Origin: Candidatus Peribacteria bacterium
GTDB taxonomy: Bacteria > Patescibacteriota > Gracilibacteria > Peribacterales > Peribacteraceae
Length of the DNA stretch: 58,789 nucleotides
Assembly: GCA_943354555.1 (NCBI GenBank)
Contig: CALRCM010000003.1
Location: 1 to 58,789 of the forward strand
Direction of reading: 5' to 3'
A model generated the notes under the pieces. The model saw only the letters and a program-made list of their open reading frames with translations, was not told the origin of the DNA and ran no database searches. Position numbers and translations under genes: made by a program. This document shows, in pieces, positions 17,374-25,205 of the stretch (positions are counted from its first letter, which is position 1; each line of letters begins with the position of its first letter).

Positions 17374-18615
17374 ATGGGCAGGCTAATGACAGTATTTCTG
17401 ACATTTATGTTTATAGGCGTTGCGGGATTTTTTGCAACGCAGAAATATATTCTTGAGCCTCTGAATGGAAAAAATTTGCTTGGACAAACCCCCCCACCGG
17501 TTCCTGCCGCATGCCTTCCTCCGATTTCCAATGGCTGTGCATGCGCAACAAGCATTAACTGTGCAGTATCGGGAACCTGTCAAAGAGCATCATGCATGAA
17601 AGATTTTTACAATGGGGCTTGTGTCTATCCGACGACGCAGATCCCTTATATTGCCTGGTGTTATCACTCGATGACGCAGTGCAATAATACGGAGAAGGAC
17701 ACACAGTGTAACTGGAAAGCATGCAGGGCTCCGGCTCCAAGCAATACATGCAGCTGCGTGTTGGATTATCCGACCGGAGCAGCCTGCGCCGGAGGGGCAA
17801 CACTCGTTGGGGGAGGATTTCAGACAAAGGCTGCATGCAATACTTTTTGCTCCACGCTGCCTCCACCACCAGTGCAGTGCGGAGGAACGGGCACTTCATG
17901 CAATGGAGGATCATGCCCAATGGGTCAATCATGCAGCGGTGCTGCAGGGGTGGCTTGTGGATGTGTAAATAACACTCCGCCCCCTCCCCCACCACCAGTT
18001 TGCGGTGGACCCATTTCAGCATGCGGTGGAACATGTCCTGTCAGCGGAGAAACATGTAGGAATGTTAATGGAGCATGTGCCTGCGCAGCTCCACCAAATT
18101 GTAGAGCTGCAGGTCTTTCCTGTACCAATACAGGAGGAGCTTGCCCTCCAGGCACGAGCTGCAGAAGGCAAAGTGGCTCTTGTGGATGCCACCCGATTAC
18201 CCCTCCCCCACCGCCAGCATGCCCTGCACATACAAAAGCAGGCGAGCCCGTTGAAGTTTGTGGAGTTTCAGGGCCAGCTCTGGGCACTCCTGGCTGGAGA
18301 GTCAATAGCCCCCCTGTAGCAAACTTTATTGCAGGTTTAGTCAATGATGCTACTTCAGCTGCTGAAAGAAGATGTGAAACTGTACCTACAGCTGCATGCA
18401 ATGGGGGTTGTAAACCCGACACCGTGGGTCATCCGACGACAGGAAAAGTGCCGTCACTGTCTTCAAACGTAGGTCCATTCGACGTCAGAGACGATGGTAG
18501 TATTTTCTGCAATGGTGCCTGGATGAATGTAATGCCTGCAAAAACTAATTCTGCACAAAAAGCGAAGTATATTCGCGCAACCTGTAACGTAACCCTGTAC
18601 TGCATTCCGAACTAA
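17374..18615 (+). CDS. Secreted Cys-rich protein with Pro linkers
   Basis: 413 residues. The N-terminal hydrophobic segment (TVFLTFMFIGVAGFF) is a signal or anchor. It is followed by several short Cys-rich modules with patterns such as CGGTGTSCNGGSCPMGQSC and CGGTCPVSGETC. These are joined by proline runs (PPPPPPPVC, PPPPPAC). A C-terminal domain of about 120 residues carries further cysteines (CNGGCKPD, TLYCIPN). The modules resemble small extracellular knottin- or EGF-like folds, with no exact match that I know. The protein is probably displayed outside the cell. Base composition changes locally because of the repeats. A start at 17386 (MTVFL) is possible; neither has a good Shine-Dalgarno sequence. 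Confidence 0.75.
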   Translation: MGRLMTVFLTFMFIGVAGFFATQKYILEPLNGKNLLGQTPPPVPAACLPPISNGCACATSINCAVSGTCQRASCMKDFYNGACVYPTTQIPYIAWCYHSMTQCNNTEKDTQCNWKACRAPAPSNTCSCVLDYPTGAACAGGATLVGGGFQTKAACNTFCSTLPPPPVQCGGTGTSCNGGSCPMGQSCSGAAGVACGCVNNTPPPPPPPVCGGPISACGGTCPVSGETCRNVNGACACAAPPNCRAAGLSCTNTGGACPPGTSCRRQSGSCGCHPITPPPPPACPAHTKAGEPVEVCGVSGPALGTPGWRVNSPPVANFIAGLVNDATSAAERRCETVPTAACNGGCKPDTVGHPTTGKVPSLSSNVGPFDVRDDGSIFCNGAWMNVMPAKTNSAQKAKYIRATCNVTLYCIPN

Positions 18616-18656
18616 AGTTTTTTGTTAAAATACCGCTCGAAACTGAAAGGTGTCTG

Positions 18657-18704
18657 TCCGCCAGAACGCTGTCGGGCTGATGAATCGGCTGACGAGTAGG
18701 CGGA
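18657..18704 (+). promoter_or_regulatory. Stem-loop upstream of folD
   Basis: TCCGCC pairs with GGCGGA and encloses a GTCGG/CGGCTGAC-type inner pairing. It lies 20 bases before folD. It may end the preceding gene or fold as a leader; it does not match a riboswitch I know. Confidence 0.35.
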
Positions 18705-18723
18705 AAATCTATAAGCTATAAGC

Positions 18724-19587
18724 ATGTCCGCCCTCCTCCTCTCCGGCCGTGAAGCATCCGCAGCAATCCTCGCTGCACTCAAGCCGAAGATCGGGAAGCT
18801 CGATCCGAAGCTCGTCGTCGTACAGGTCGGCGATGATCCGGGAAGCAGCAGCTATATCAAACAAAAAATCAAAAGCGCGGCTGAAGTCGGCATGCGATCG
18901 GAGCACTGCCATCTGGCTTCTTCAATGTCTCTTGAAGAACTGCTCTCCAAAGTCGCTGAATTGAATGCCGATCCCGACGTCACGGGCTTCATCGTTCAGC
19001 TCCCTCTCCCCGATCATCTTCAGCCGCACGTTCCCGAAATCATCCGTGCGATTGATCCCAAAAAAGACGTCGACGGTTTTGGAGCGTATAACCTCGGCAA
19101 AGTTTTTCTTTCCAAAGAATTCGAACATCTTCCTCCAGCAACTCCTGCAGGGATCATCATGCTCCTCGAGTACTACAAGATTCCCGTCGCAGGAAAACAT
19201 GTCGTGATCGTCGGCCGCAGCAACATCGTTGGAAAGCCTCTCGCGGTGATGATGCTCAACCGCGACGCAACAGTAACCGTGTGCCACAGCAAGACGAAAA
19301 ATCTCTCCGCAATCACCAAGCAAGCAGACATTCTCGTCGCAGCAATCGGTAAACCGAAGTTCATCACCGGAGACATGGTGAAACCTGGAGCCATTGTCAT
19401 CGACGTCGGTACCAGTCGTGTCGATGGCAAACTCACAGGTGATGTGGACTTCGAAGTGGTTCAAGAAATTGCCTCGGCAATCACGCCGGTACCAGGAGGA
19501 GTAGGCCCGATGACTGTCTGCTCATTGATCAAAAATTGTGTTCAGGCTAAAGAGCGCCAGATGAAGGATATGCAGACAAATATCTAA
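18724..19587 (+). CDS. folD: Methylenetetrahydrofolate dehydrogenase / methenyl-THF cyclohydrolase
   Basis: Bifunctional cytoplasmic enzyme interconverting 5,10-methylene-THF and 10-formyl-THF, feeding purine synthesis. The 287 residues contain the catalytic motif SSSYIKQKIKSA (Tyr and Lys), IVQLPLPDHL, DVDGFG, PATPAGIIMLLEYY, the NAD(P)-binding GRSNIVGKPLAVMML and PGGVGPMT. Length is typical. Tandem TATAAG boxes lie just before the ATG. It precedes purF and purD in the same direction, which fits the pathway. Confidence 0.97.
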   Translation: MSALLLSGREASAAILAALKPKIGKLDPKLVVVQVGDDPGSSSYIKQKIKSAAEVGMRSEHCHLASSMSLEELLSKVAELNADPDVTGFIVQLPLPDHLQPHVPEIIRAIDPKKDVDGFGAYNLGKVFLSKEFEHLPPATPAGIIMLLEYYKIPVAGKHVVIVGRSNIVGKPLAVMMLNRDATVTVCHSKTKNLSAITKQADILVAAIGKPKFITGDMVKPGAIVIDVGTSRVDGKLTGDVDFEVVQEIASAITPVPGGVGPMTVCSLIKNCVQAKERQMKDMQTNI

Positions 19588-19673
19588 GGATTTATCATTC
19601 CCATATTCGAGCGAAATACGTACGATTATGACGTCTCTTTCTTGTCGCTAACCACCGGAAAGGAGGTGATGAC

Positions 19674-20006
19674 ATGTACGAACTCGACGGAGACACCCGA
19701 TCCTTTGCAGAACTGCCTCTACACACGATTCTCCAGATGGATATCGGTGAATTTTTCCAAAAGGCCTCTGATACAGAGATCCAGTTGGTTGAGCTCACCT
19801 CAGATGGGACCTTCGAGCCACGCACACCGCGCTTTGTGTGGGCCGATGTCTACACATGGGGCTTTCAGGTTCTTTCTGAAAGCGACCTAGAGCGATGTCG
19901 GGCTATCCAAAGTATGGATGCGAAGATTCCCTCTGCATGGACTTTGTGTGCCGTTGCGGCTGCTGTAGCTTTGATCGGACTACTGGTCTTTGCCTTAGGG
20001 CACTAG
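19674..20006 (+). CDS. Small protein with C-terminal membrane anchor, strong Shine-Dalgarno
   Basis: 110 residues. The N-terminal part is acidic and soluble (LPLHTILQMDIGEFFQKA...), and the C-terminus is a single hydrophobic helix (WTLCAVAAAVALIGLLVFAL), so it is probably a tail-anchored protein facing the cytoplasm. I recognise no family. It is notable for a perfect Shine-Dalgarno sequence, AAGGAGGTGATG, just upstream, rare in this window, and for its own terminator. That suggests strong, independent expression. Confidence 0.75.
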   Translation: MYELDGDTRSFAELPLHTILQMDIGEFFQKASDTEIQLVELTSDGTFEPRTPRFVWADVYTWGFQVLSESDLERCRAIQSMDAKIPSAWTLCAVAAAVALIGLLVFALGH

Positions 20007-20012
20007 ACTGGA

Positions 20013-20042
20013 GGATGCCTGACTCAACCCAGGCGTCCTTTT
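20013..20042 (+). terminator. Terminator of the small tail-anchored protein gene
   Basis: Nine-bp stem GGATGCCTG / CAGGCGTCC (one G.T pair), 8-base loop, then TTTTC. Confidence 0.85.
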
Positions 20043-20067
20043 CATGTGCAAGCGAAGATGCATTCTC

Positions 20068-20095
20068 TTGCGATTCCACACATTTTCCGTAGAAT
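20068..20095 (+). promoter_or_regulatory. Promoter upstream of purF
   Basis: -35 TTGCGA (20068-20073), 16 bases, -10 TAGAAT (20090-20095). Six bases later is the ATG of a 27-codon ORF. Confidence 0.55.
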
Positions 20096-20101
20096 CTCTT
20101 C

Positions 20102-20185
20102 ATGGGAGCCCACTCCACTTCCCTTCAGACACTCACGAAAGTTTCGTGCGTGGTGTCTTTGAGTGTTCTTATCCGTAACCCGTAA
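20102..20185 (+). CDS. Possible 27-residue leader ORF upstream of purF
   Basis: Starts six bases after the -10 box TAGAAT, the usual leaderless spacing here, and reads MGAHSTSLQTLTKVSCVVSL followed by SVLIRNP, then TAA. It runs through a hairpin (20127-20160) and stops inside a 7-mer array 20 bases before purF. It could be a leader peptide whose translation affects the hairpin. Coding status rests on the promoter spacing only. Confidence 0.35.
   Translation: MGAHSTSLQTLTKVSCVVSLSVLIRNP
20127..20160 (+). terminator. Possible attenuator hairpin before purF
   Basis: Outer AGACAC (20127-20132) pairs with GTGTCT (20153-20158), and inner CACGA pairs with TCGTG. It is followed by TTT. The U-tract is short, so attenuation is only a suggestion. 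Confidence 0.45.
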
Positions 20186-20202
20186 CCCGTAACCAGCAAT
20201 TA
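20175..20202. repeat. 7-mer array in the purF 5-prime region
   Basis: GTAACCC twice, GTAACCA, GCAATTA, ending three bases before the purF ATG. It has a single arm and replaces any ribosome-binding site. The units are close to those inside carB (35257-35314). Confidence 0.75.
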
Positions 20203-20205
20203 TTC

Positions 20206-21717
20206 ATGTGTGGAATTATCGCCGCCTCCGGCTTCCGTAACGTCATTCAGGATCTGTATGACGGTCTCATTGTGCTCCAGCACAGAGGGCAAGACGCCGC
20301 CGGCATCGTCACGTATAACGACCAGTTTCACCTGAAGAAAAGCAACGGCATGGTACGCGATGTGTTTCATGCCAAATCCCTCCAGCGCCTGCAGGGCCCC
20401 ATGGGCATCGGTCATGTACGCTATCCGACCGCAGGATGCAGCAGTGAATTCGAGGCCCAGCCGTTCTTCATCTCCACGCCTTTCGGTATCGCCCTCGCGC
20501 ATAACGGCAACCTCACGAATACTGCGGATTTGCGACGCAAACTGATGGAGAAGGAGTACCACCACCTCAATACCAATTCCGATTCCGAAGTCCTGCTGAA
20601 TATCTTTGCAGTTGCGCTACGCCACCAGCATCCAAAAAAACTCACCCCCGAGCATGTCTTCGGTGCTGTCAAAACACTGATGGGCAAATGCAAGGGGGCC
20701 TACTCCGCCGTTGCACTCATCGGCGGGCAGGGAATTCTGGGATTCCGTGACCCGCACGGTATCCGACCACTGCAGCTCGGGAAGAGGCGCTTCGGCATGA
20801 AAGAGGAATACATGATCACCTCGGAAAACACCGTTTTTCATGCGCTCGATTACGAATTCGTACGCGATATCCGGCCGGGGGAAGCCGTCTTCATCGACCG
20901 CAAAAATAGGCTGCATAGCAGGCAAGTGGTAAAAGGCCAGCTCAACCCCTGCATGTTTGAGTGGGTCTACCTCGCAGCTCCGGACTCTACGATCGACGGC
21001 GTAAACGTCTACAAGGCACGTATCCGCATGGGTGAAGCACTCGCAAAGCAGATCAAGAAAGCAGGGATCCATATCGACTCCGTTATCCCTATTCCGGATA
21101 CCGGTCGCCCCGCAGCTGCCGGCCTCGCAGACAAGCTCAAGATCCGCTACCGTGAGGGCTTTGTAAAAAACCGCTACATCGGGCGCACCTTCATCATGCC
21201 GGGCCAGTCCGTACGCAAGCGCTCACTGAAGTTCAAGCTGCACCCGATCGAACTGGAGTTCAGAAACCAGAATGTACTCCTCATTGATGATTCAATTGTC
21301 CGCGGAAATACCAGCAAAAAGATTGTGGAGATCGCACGTGAAGCAGGAGCGAAGAAAGTCTACTTTGCATCCGCCTCACCCCCGATCATCGGACCCGATC
21401 CCTACGGGATAGATCTGCCGACAACCAGCGAATTGATCGCCGCAAACATGAGCATAGAGCAGATCCGGAAATTTATCGGAGCGGACGGACTTTTCTATAA
21501 CACCATCGACGACATCCGCTCTGCCGTGCAATACGGTAACCGCAATATCAAGAAATTCTCCGAAGGGTGCTTTACGGGTAAGTACCCTACCCCTGAAGTG
21601 AATGCTAAATTCCTCAAATCGCTCGGACAAGGGCGCAATGAAACACGCGATGCGTATGATGCAGAACAGATAGCGGAGGATAATAGCGGGGATCAAAGGA
21701 TGATGGCGTTGGTGTAA
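20206..21717 (+). CDS. purF: Amidophosphoribosyltransferase
   Basis: First committed step of purine synthesis: PRPP + glutamine to phosphoribosylamine. 503 residues. It starts MCGIIAASGF, so after Met removal Cys is the N-terminal nucleophile of the glutaminase domain. HRGQDAAG, GHVRYPT and the glutamine-binding region follow. The PRPP loop is VLLIDDSIVRGNTSKK at about residues 357-372. The Bacillus-type 4Fe-4S cysteines are not present as a set (only GCFTGKYP retains one), so it is of the cluster-free type and no propeptide is needed. purD follows after about 125 bases. Confidence 0.97.
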   Translation: MCGIIAASGFRNVIQDLYDGLIVLQHRGQDAAGIVTYNDQFHLKKSNGMVRDVFHAKSLQRLQGPMGIGHVRYPTAGCSSEFEAQPFFISTPFGIALAHNGNLTNTADLRRKLMEKEYHHLNTNSDSEVLLNIFAVALRHQHPKKLTPEHVFGAVKTLMGKCKGAYSAVALIGGQGILGFRDPHGIRPLQLGKRRFGMKEEYMITSENTVFHALDYEFVRDIRPGEAVFIDRKNRLHSRQVVKGQLNPCMFEWVYLAAPDSTIDGVNVYKARIRMGEALAKQIKKAGIHIDSVIPIPDTGRPAAAGLADKLKIRYREGFVKNRYIGRTFIMPGQSVRKRSLKFKLHPIELEFRNQNVLLIDDSIVRGNTSKKIVEIAREAGAKKVYFASASPPIIGPDPYGIDLPTTSELIAANMSIEQIRKFIGADGLFYNTIDDIRSAVQYGNRNIKKFSEGCFTGKYPTPEVNAKFLKSLGQGRNETRDAYDAEQIAEDNSGDQRMMALV

Positions 21718-21752
21718 AGGCATGGCTGCTGTCGTATGGAATACATGCATCC

Positions 21753-21780
21753 GTAGAGACGGCACGCGTGCCGTCTCTAC
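21753..21780. repeat. Perfect 28-base palindrome between purF and purD
   Basis: GTAGAGACGGCAC followed directly by its complement (14 + 14 bases). It could end purF transcription, but has no U-tract. It resembles small palindromic repeats scattered in many bacterial genomes. Confidence 0.8.
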
Positions 21781-21829
21781 CGCAAGCGATATTGGAAATT
21801 TTTTTATGAAGAAAGCAAGAACCACCTGT

Positions 21830-21835
21830 TACAAT
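21830..21835 (+). promoter_or_regulatory. -10 box TACAAT for purD
   Basis: TACAAT lies eight bases before ATG 21844, the same arrangement as before the GIY-YIG gene at 30722. Confidence 0.45.
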
Positions 21836-21843
21836 GGACACAC

Positions 21844-23175
21844 ATGAAAATTCTTCTTGTTTCCTCCTCCGCCCGCGGACATGCCGTCGCCGAAGCACTT
21901 GCCCGTAGCAGACACAAACCCGAGATCATTGCCGTAAGTCCCAACGATAACATCGGGATTGCACGGATTGCCGATATTCACATGGCGATGGACATCATGG
22001 ACTTTCCGGCAATCGTGGAAATCACAAAGAAGCACAAGCCCGATTTTGCATTCATCGGTCCGGACGATCCGATTGGCGGAGGGCTTGCGGATGCACTCGA
22101 AGCAGTAGGCGTGCCATGCATTGCGCCGAAGAAATCCCTTGCACGCATCGAAAGCTCAAAAGCATTTGGACGCCAGCTGATGCAGAAGAATGCCATTAAT
22201 GAATTTCCTAGATTTATGGCTTTCCATAAGGCTGATCGTAAATTGATGAATACATTTATTACTCAAGAGTGTCATGACCAGTTCGTTGTAAAATATGATG
22301 CGCTCAAAGGAGGGAAAGGAGTAAAAGTCAGTGGTGAACACTTCAAGTCCACCACTGAGGGTATTGCTTATGCAGAAGAGTGCATACAAGAATGCGGGAC
22401 TGTGGTCATCGAGGAAAAACTGATTGGAGTGGAGTTTAGTTTGATGAGTTTTGTAACAGGCACTTCTGTCGTGGATATGCCTGCTGTGCAGGATCATAAA
22501 AGAGCATATGAAGGAGACAAAGGTCCCAATACAGGCGGAATGGGTACCTACTCCTGTCCAGATCATTCACTACCCTTCCTAGAGAAATCTGATCTTGAAC
22601 AAGCAAAGAAGATTAACAGACAGATAGCCGAAGCCCTGCTGAAGGAATGCGGGGAGCCCTACCAGGGAATCCTCTATGGAGGATTTATTGCCGTAAAAGA
22701 TGGCATTCGGGTTATTGAATATAACGCACGCTTCGGTGACCCTGAGGCACTGAATGTGCTGCCGATACTGGAATCCGACTTCGTCGATCTGTGTCTGGGA
22801 ATAATTGAGGGAAATATCACCGAGGAGATGGCACGATTTTCACCGAAAGCAACGGTCTGCAAATACATCACGCCAAAGAGTTACCCTGAAGCGAAAGAGG
22901 AAAATGGAGAGAGTGTCACTCTCCCGATACAGGGCGGCAGGAAAGATTCCCACATCTATATGGGGGATATTTCGAGGAATGCAAGAGGCGATTTCCTTCT
23001 CGGTGGATCGCGTTCATTAGGTATTGTTGGAATAGGTTCAACCCTAGAAGAAGCGGAAAATGTTGCACAAAAAATTTGTTCAGAAATTCAAGGACCTGTG
23101 CGGTTTCGTTCGGATATCGGAACAGAGGCATTAGTGCTAGAACGCGTAGAAATGATGAAGAAGTTGCGGAGCTAA
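21844..23175 (+). CDS. purD: Phosphoribosylamine-glycine ligase
   Basis: Second step of purine synthesis, an ATP-grasp ligase joining phosphoribosylamine and glycine. 443 residues: an N-terminal Rossmann-like domain (KILLVSSSARGHAVAEAL), GPDDPIGGGLAD, ATP-grasp elements VVKYDALKGGKGVKV and IEEKLIGVEFSL, PNTGGMGTYS, then VIEYNARFGDPEALNVLPIL with the metal ligands. Slightly longer than E. coli PurD. The stretch about 22190-22640 is clearly more A+T-rich than its flanks, which may be a recombination tract. Confidence 0.96.
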   Translation: MKILLVSSSARGHAVAEALARSRHKPEIIAVSPNDNIGIARIADIHMAMDIMDFPAIVEITKKHKPDFAFIGPDDPIGGGLADALEAVGVPCIAPKKSLARIESSKAFGRQLMQKNAINEFPRFMAFHKADRKLMNTFITQECHDQFVVKYDALKGGKGVKVSGEHFKSTTEGIAYAEECIQECGTVVIEEKLIGVEFSLMSFVTGTSVVDMPAVQDHKRAYEGDKGPNTGGMGTYSCPDHSLPFLEKSDLEQAKKINRQIAEALLKECGEPYQGILYGGFIAVKDGIRVIEYNARFGDPEALNVLPILESDFVDLCLGIIEGNITEEMARFSPKATVCKYITPKSYPEAKEENGESVTLPIQGGRKDSHIYMGDISRNARGDFLLGGSRSLGIVGIGSTLEEAENVAQKICSEIQGPVRFRSDIGTEALVLERVEMMKKLRS

Positions 23176-23188
23176 ATTATCATATTAA

Positions 23189-23260
23189 AACCGCAGGCAG
23201 AAAGCCTGCTCCGTATATGCTAATAACCGAAAATCGGGAGCAGCTTTTCTAGCTGCGGTC
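23189..23260. repeat. Hairpin repeat, copy 2
   Basis: Same element as 13765-13835: AACCGCAGGCAGAAAGCC, a variable centre and ATCGGGAGCAGC...AGCTGCGGTC. It lies 13 bases after the purD stop. Confidence 0.85.
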
Positions 23261-23265
23261 CGATT

Positions 23266-23344
23266 GCCAGTCTTTCTTAACAAGAAAGGAATGGGTCAAA
23301 CCATGTAGGACAGGAAGGTTTCTGTCCTACAAGTTTTGACTGGC
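23266..23344. repeat. Nested hairpins after purD
   Basis: Outer arm GCCAGT (23266-23271) pairs with ACTGGC (23339-23344). Inside are CTTTCTT/AAGAAAG, GTCAAA/TTTGAC and GTAGGACAG (23305-23313) with CTGTCCTAC (23322-23330). It is a compact fold, possibly a terminator of purD or another mobile repeat. It fills the 200-base gap before the transporter gene together with the copy 2 repeat. Confidence 0.6.
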
Positions 23345-23364
23345 ACAGAGCAGAAGAATCGTCC

Positions 23365-23370
23365 TACCAT
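23365..23370 (+). promoter_or_regulatory. -10 box TACCAT, leaderless type
   Basis: TACCAT, seven bases, then ATG 23378. The same box precedes the gene at 943. Confidence 0.45.
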
Positions 23371-23377
23371 TGGGTAG

Positions 23378-24691
23378 ATGCGTCGCACCGACCTAACTAC
23401 ATTCCTGATTCCCTTCGTCTACTTCATCGCAGGAGCAAGCAGTCTTGCTGGAGTTGCAACAACGTTTTTCTACAAAGATGATCTCGGGCTCACACTGGAG
23501 CAGTTGGGAATACTTAGTTCCATCGCAATCATCCCGTGGAGCATCAAGCCGATGTACGGCATTCTCTCGGACCGCGTTCCGGTATGGGGCCTTCGCAGAA
23601 AACCCTATCTTATCCTGAGCGGATTCCTCTCAAGCATCGGCTATCTTTCGCTTGCAACGTGGGTAACGGATTTTTGGGGAGTGCTCTTCGCAGAAGTTGT
23701 TGCATCATTGGGATTCGCACTAGCAGATGTCATTGTCGATGGCATTGTTGCCGAACGCAGTAAGTCTCACAAAGCTGCAGGAAAACTTCAGAGTATTTGC
23801 AGAGCAGCCATCATGTTCGGCGCGCTGATCGTTGCCTATAGCTCCGGCATTCTTACGGAATCCATCGGAGCACGTCGCGTTTTTCTTCTGACAGCAACTT
23901 TGCCACTGCTGACGTCGCTCATTGCTGTATTCCTTAAAGAACTTCCTGCAGAAATCACCGTATGGAACTGGCGGAAAACATGGGCAAATTTTAAAAGCGC
24001 GCTTTCACCGGCAATTCTCTGGTCTGCCCTCTTTCTCTTTATCTGGAGAGCAACACCGAGCAGTGGCGGAGCCCTTGGGTACTACATGATCGATGAGCTG
24101 CACTTCGATCCGGAGTTCTTCGGCCGCCTGAGTGTCATCAGCCGCTTCATGAGCATCGTCGGCGTATTGATCTTCCGCAAATGGCTTATTGCAGTTCCCA
24201 TGAAAAAACTTCTCTGCGGCATTGTCTTTGCGAGTGTAATACTAAGTCTGCCCACTTTGGGACTCGTATACCGGTGGTATGAAATTCTCGGTATGAGTCC
24301 GAAGTTTTTCGCCATGGCCGATACGCTGATCTCCGGCCCACTTACAGAAATAGGATTCCTTCCCCTTCTCGTTCTTGTCGCAAGAGTATGCCCGAAAGGA
24401 GTGGAGGCAACGGTCTTTGCGGTGCTCGCAAGCATTATGAATATCGGCCTTGCCATCAGTGACATCGGCGGAGCGTCACTCGTGCATTTCTTCGATATTC
24501 ATCAGGCAACGGAAACTCTTGCAGCGAATTACACAAACCTCGACAAGGTTTTATGGATAGCGATCCTCAGTAGCTTTCTGCCCTTGCCGCTTCTGCCGTT
24601 TTTGCCTGAAACACGTACAGAGGAAGAGCTCGTATCCGATATTTCTCCTTCAGCTATTTCGAACCAAATCACTGGAAAGGAGATGGTTTAA
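23378..24691 (+). CDS. MFS transporter of the folate/biopterin transporter (FBT/BT1) type
   Basis: 437 residues with about 12 membrane helices. The motif IPWSIKPMYGILSDRVPVWG followed by LRRKPYLI is the signature segment of FBT family carriers, which import folates or pterins in cyanobacteria, plants and protozoa; bacterial members are less well studied. DVIVDGIVAERS is also typical. The gene lies downstream of folD, purF and purD, so uptake of reduced folate for C1 metabolism is a reasonable inference. Other MFS substrates are possible. Confidence 0.75.
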   Translation: MRRTDLTTFLIPFVYFIAGASSLAGVATTFFYKDDLGLTLEQLGILSSIAIIPWSIKPMYGILSDRVPVWGLRRKPYLILSGFLSSIGYLSLATWVTDFWGVLFAEVVASLGFALADVIVDGIVAERSKSHKAAGKLQSICRAAIMFGALIVAYSSGILTESIGARRVFLLTATLPLLTSLIAVFLKELPAEITVWNWRKTWANFKSALSPAILWSALFLFIWRATPSSGGALGYYMIDELHFDPEFFGRLSVISRFMSIVGVLIFRKWLIAVPMKKLLCGIVFASVILSLPTLGLVYRWYEILGMSPKFFAMADTLISGPLTEIGFLPLLVLVARVCPKGVEATVFAVLASIMNIGLAISDIGGASLVHFFDIHQATETLAANYTNLDKVLWIAILSSFLPLPLLPFLPETRTEEELVSDISPSAISNQITGKEMV

Positions 24692-24705
24692 GACTTGAAA
24701 AATAC

Positions 24706-24733
24706 TTGCTTATATTTGGATTTATTTTATAAT
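24706..24733 (+). promoter_or_regulatory. Promoter of the small membrane protein gene
   Basis: -35 TTGCTT (24706-24711), 16 bases, -10 TATAAT (24728-24733). Unlike most units here, about 75 bases of leader follow. Confidence 0.65.
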
Positions 24734-24739
24734 ATATTT

Positions 24740-24787
24740 AGCCTGAGCCCATTGTGGCTTACTCACTTGAGCTGCGTTCCTCAGGCT
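24740..24787 (+). promoter_or_regulatory. Structured leader hairpin
   Basis: AGCCTGAG (24740-24747) pairs with CTCAGGCT (24780-24787), and inside AGCCCA pairs with TGGCT. It starts right at the predicted transcription start. It may stabilise the message or regulate it. Confidence 0.5.
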
Positions 24788-24816
24788 AGGACGCGCTCTT
24801 TGCAAATCATGGGGTC

Positions 24817-25152
24817 ATGATGTCACACATTGAAATTCTGTCCGCTGTTTCTGCTGTCGTGCTGATCATTGCAACCGTCGTTGCATGGAACAGCAAAAAA
24901 ACTCTGGAGTACCTGGGTGCAATTGGACTGGTCACTGCACTCACGCTCTGGGGCTACTTCCTATGTGAAGGGTACGACTTGTACCTCAAACATAGCAATC
25001 AGTTGCTGGGAGCTTGTCTCCTGGGAAGTATCGTGTGCGCAATGGGAATCCATTTCGGCCCCAGCCGCACATGGAAGAGAATTGCGTGCGCGGGCGGAGC
25101 ATCATGCTTCATGGTTGTTGCCTTCGCTGTAGGCTGCAACTTCTCATGGTAA
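24817..25152 (+). CDS. Small membrane protein of unknown function
   Basis: 111 residues, mostly hydrophobic, with three or four membrane helices (ILSAVSAVVLIIATVVAW, YLGAIGLVTALTLWGYFL, LLGACLLGSIVCAMGI, CFMVVAFAVGC). No family recognised. Start at 24817 or 24820. It is a monocistronic unit with its own promoter, structured leader and strong terminator, as for the small tail-anchored protein at 19674. Confidence 0.7.
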   Translation: MMSHIEILSAVSAVVLIIATVVAWNSKKTLEYLGAIGLVTALTLWGYFLCEGYDLYLKHSNQLLGACLLGSIVCAMGIHFGPSRTWKRIACAGGASCFMVVAFAVGCNFSW

Positions 25153-25174
25153 CGCATGAGCTCATCCATCAAGT

Positions 25175-25205
25175 CCCGGCACCTTAGCGTGCCGGGCAGT
25201 TTTTA
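25175..25205 (+). terminator. Terminator of the small membrane protein gene
   Basis: CCCGGCAC / GTGCCGGG, 6-base loop, then CAGTTTTT. It touches the end of prfA, which converges from the other side. Confidence 0.9.

Noticed and set aside
18657-18704. THF riboswitch before folD
   Set aside because: A hairpin exists but the known conserved core could not be matched.
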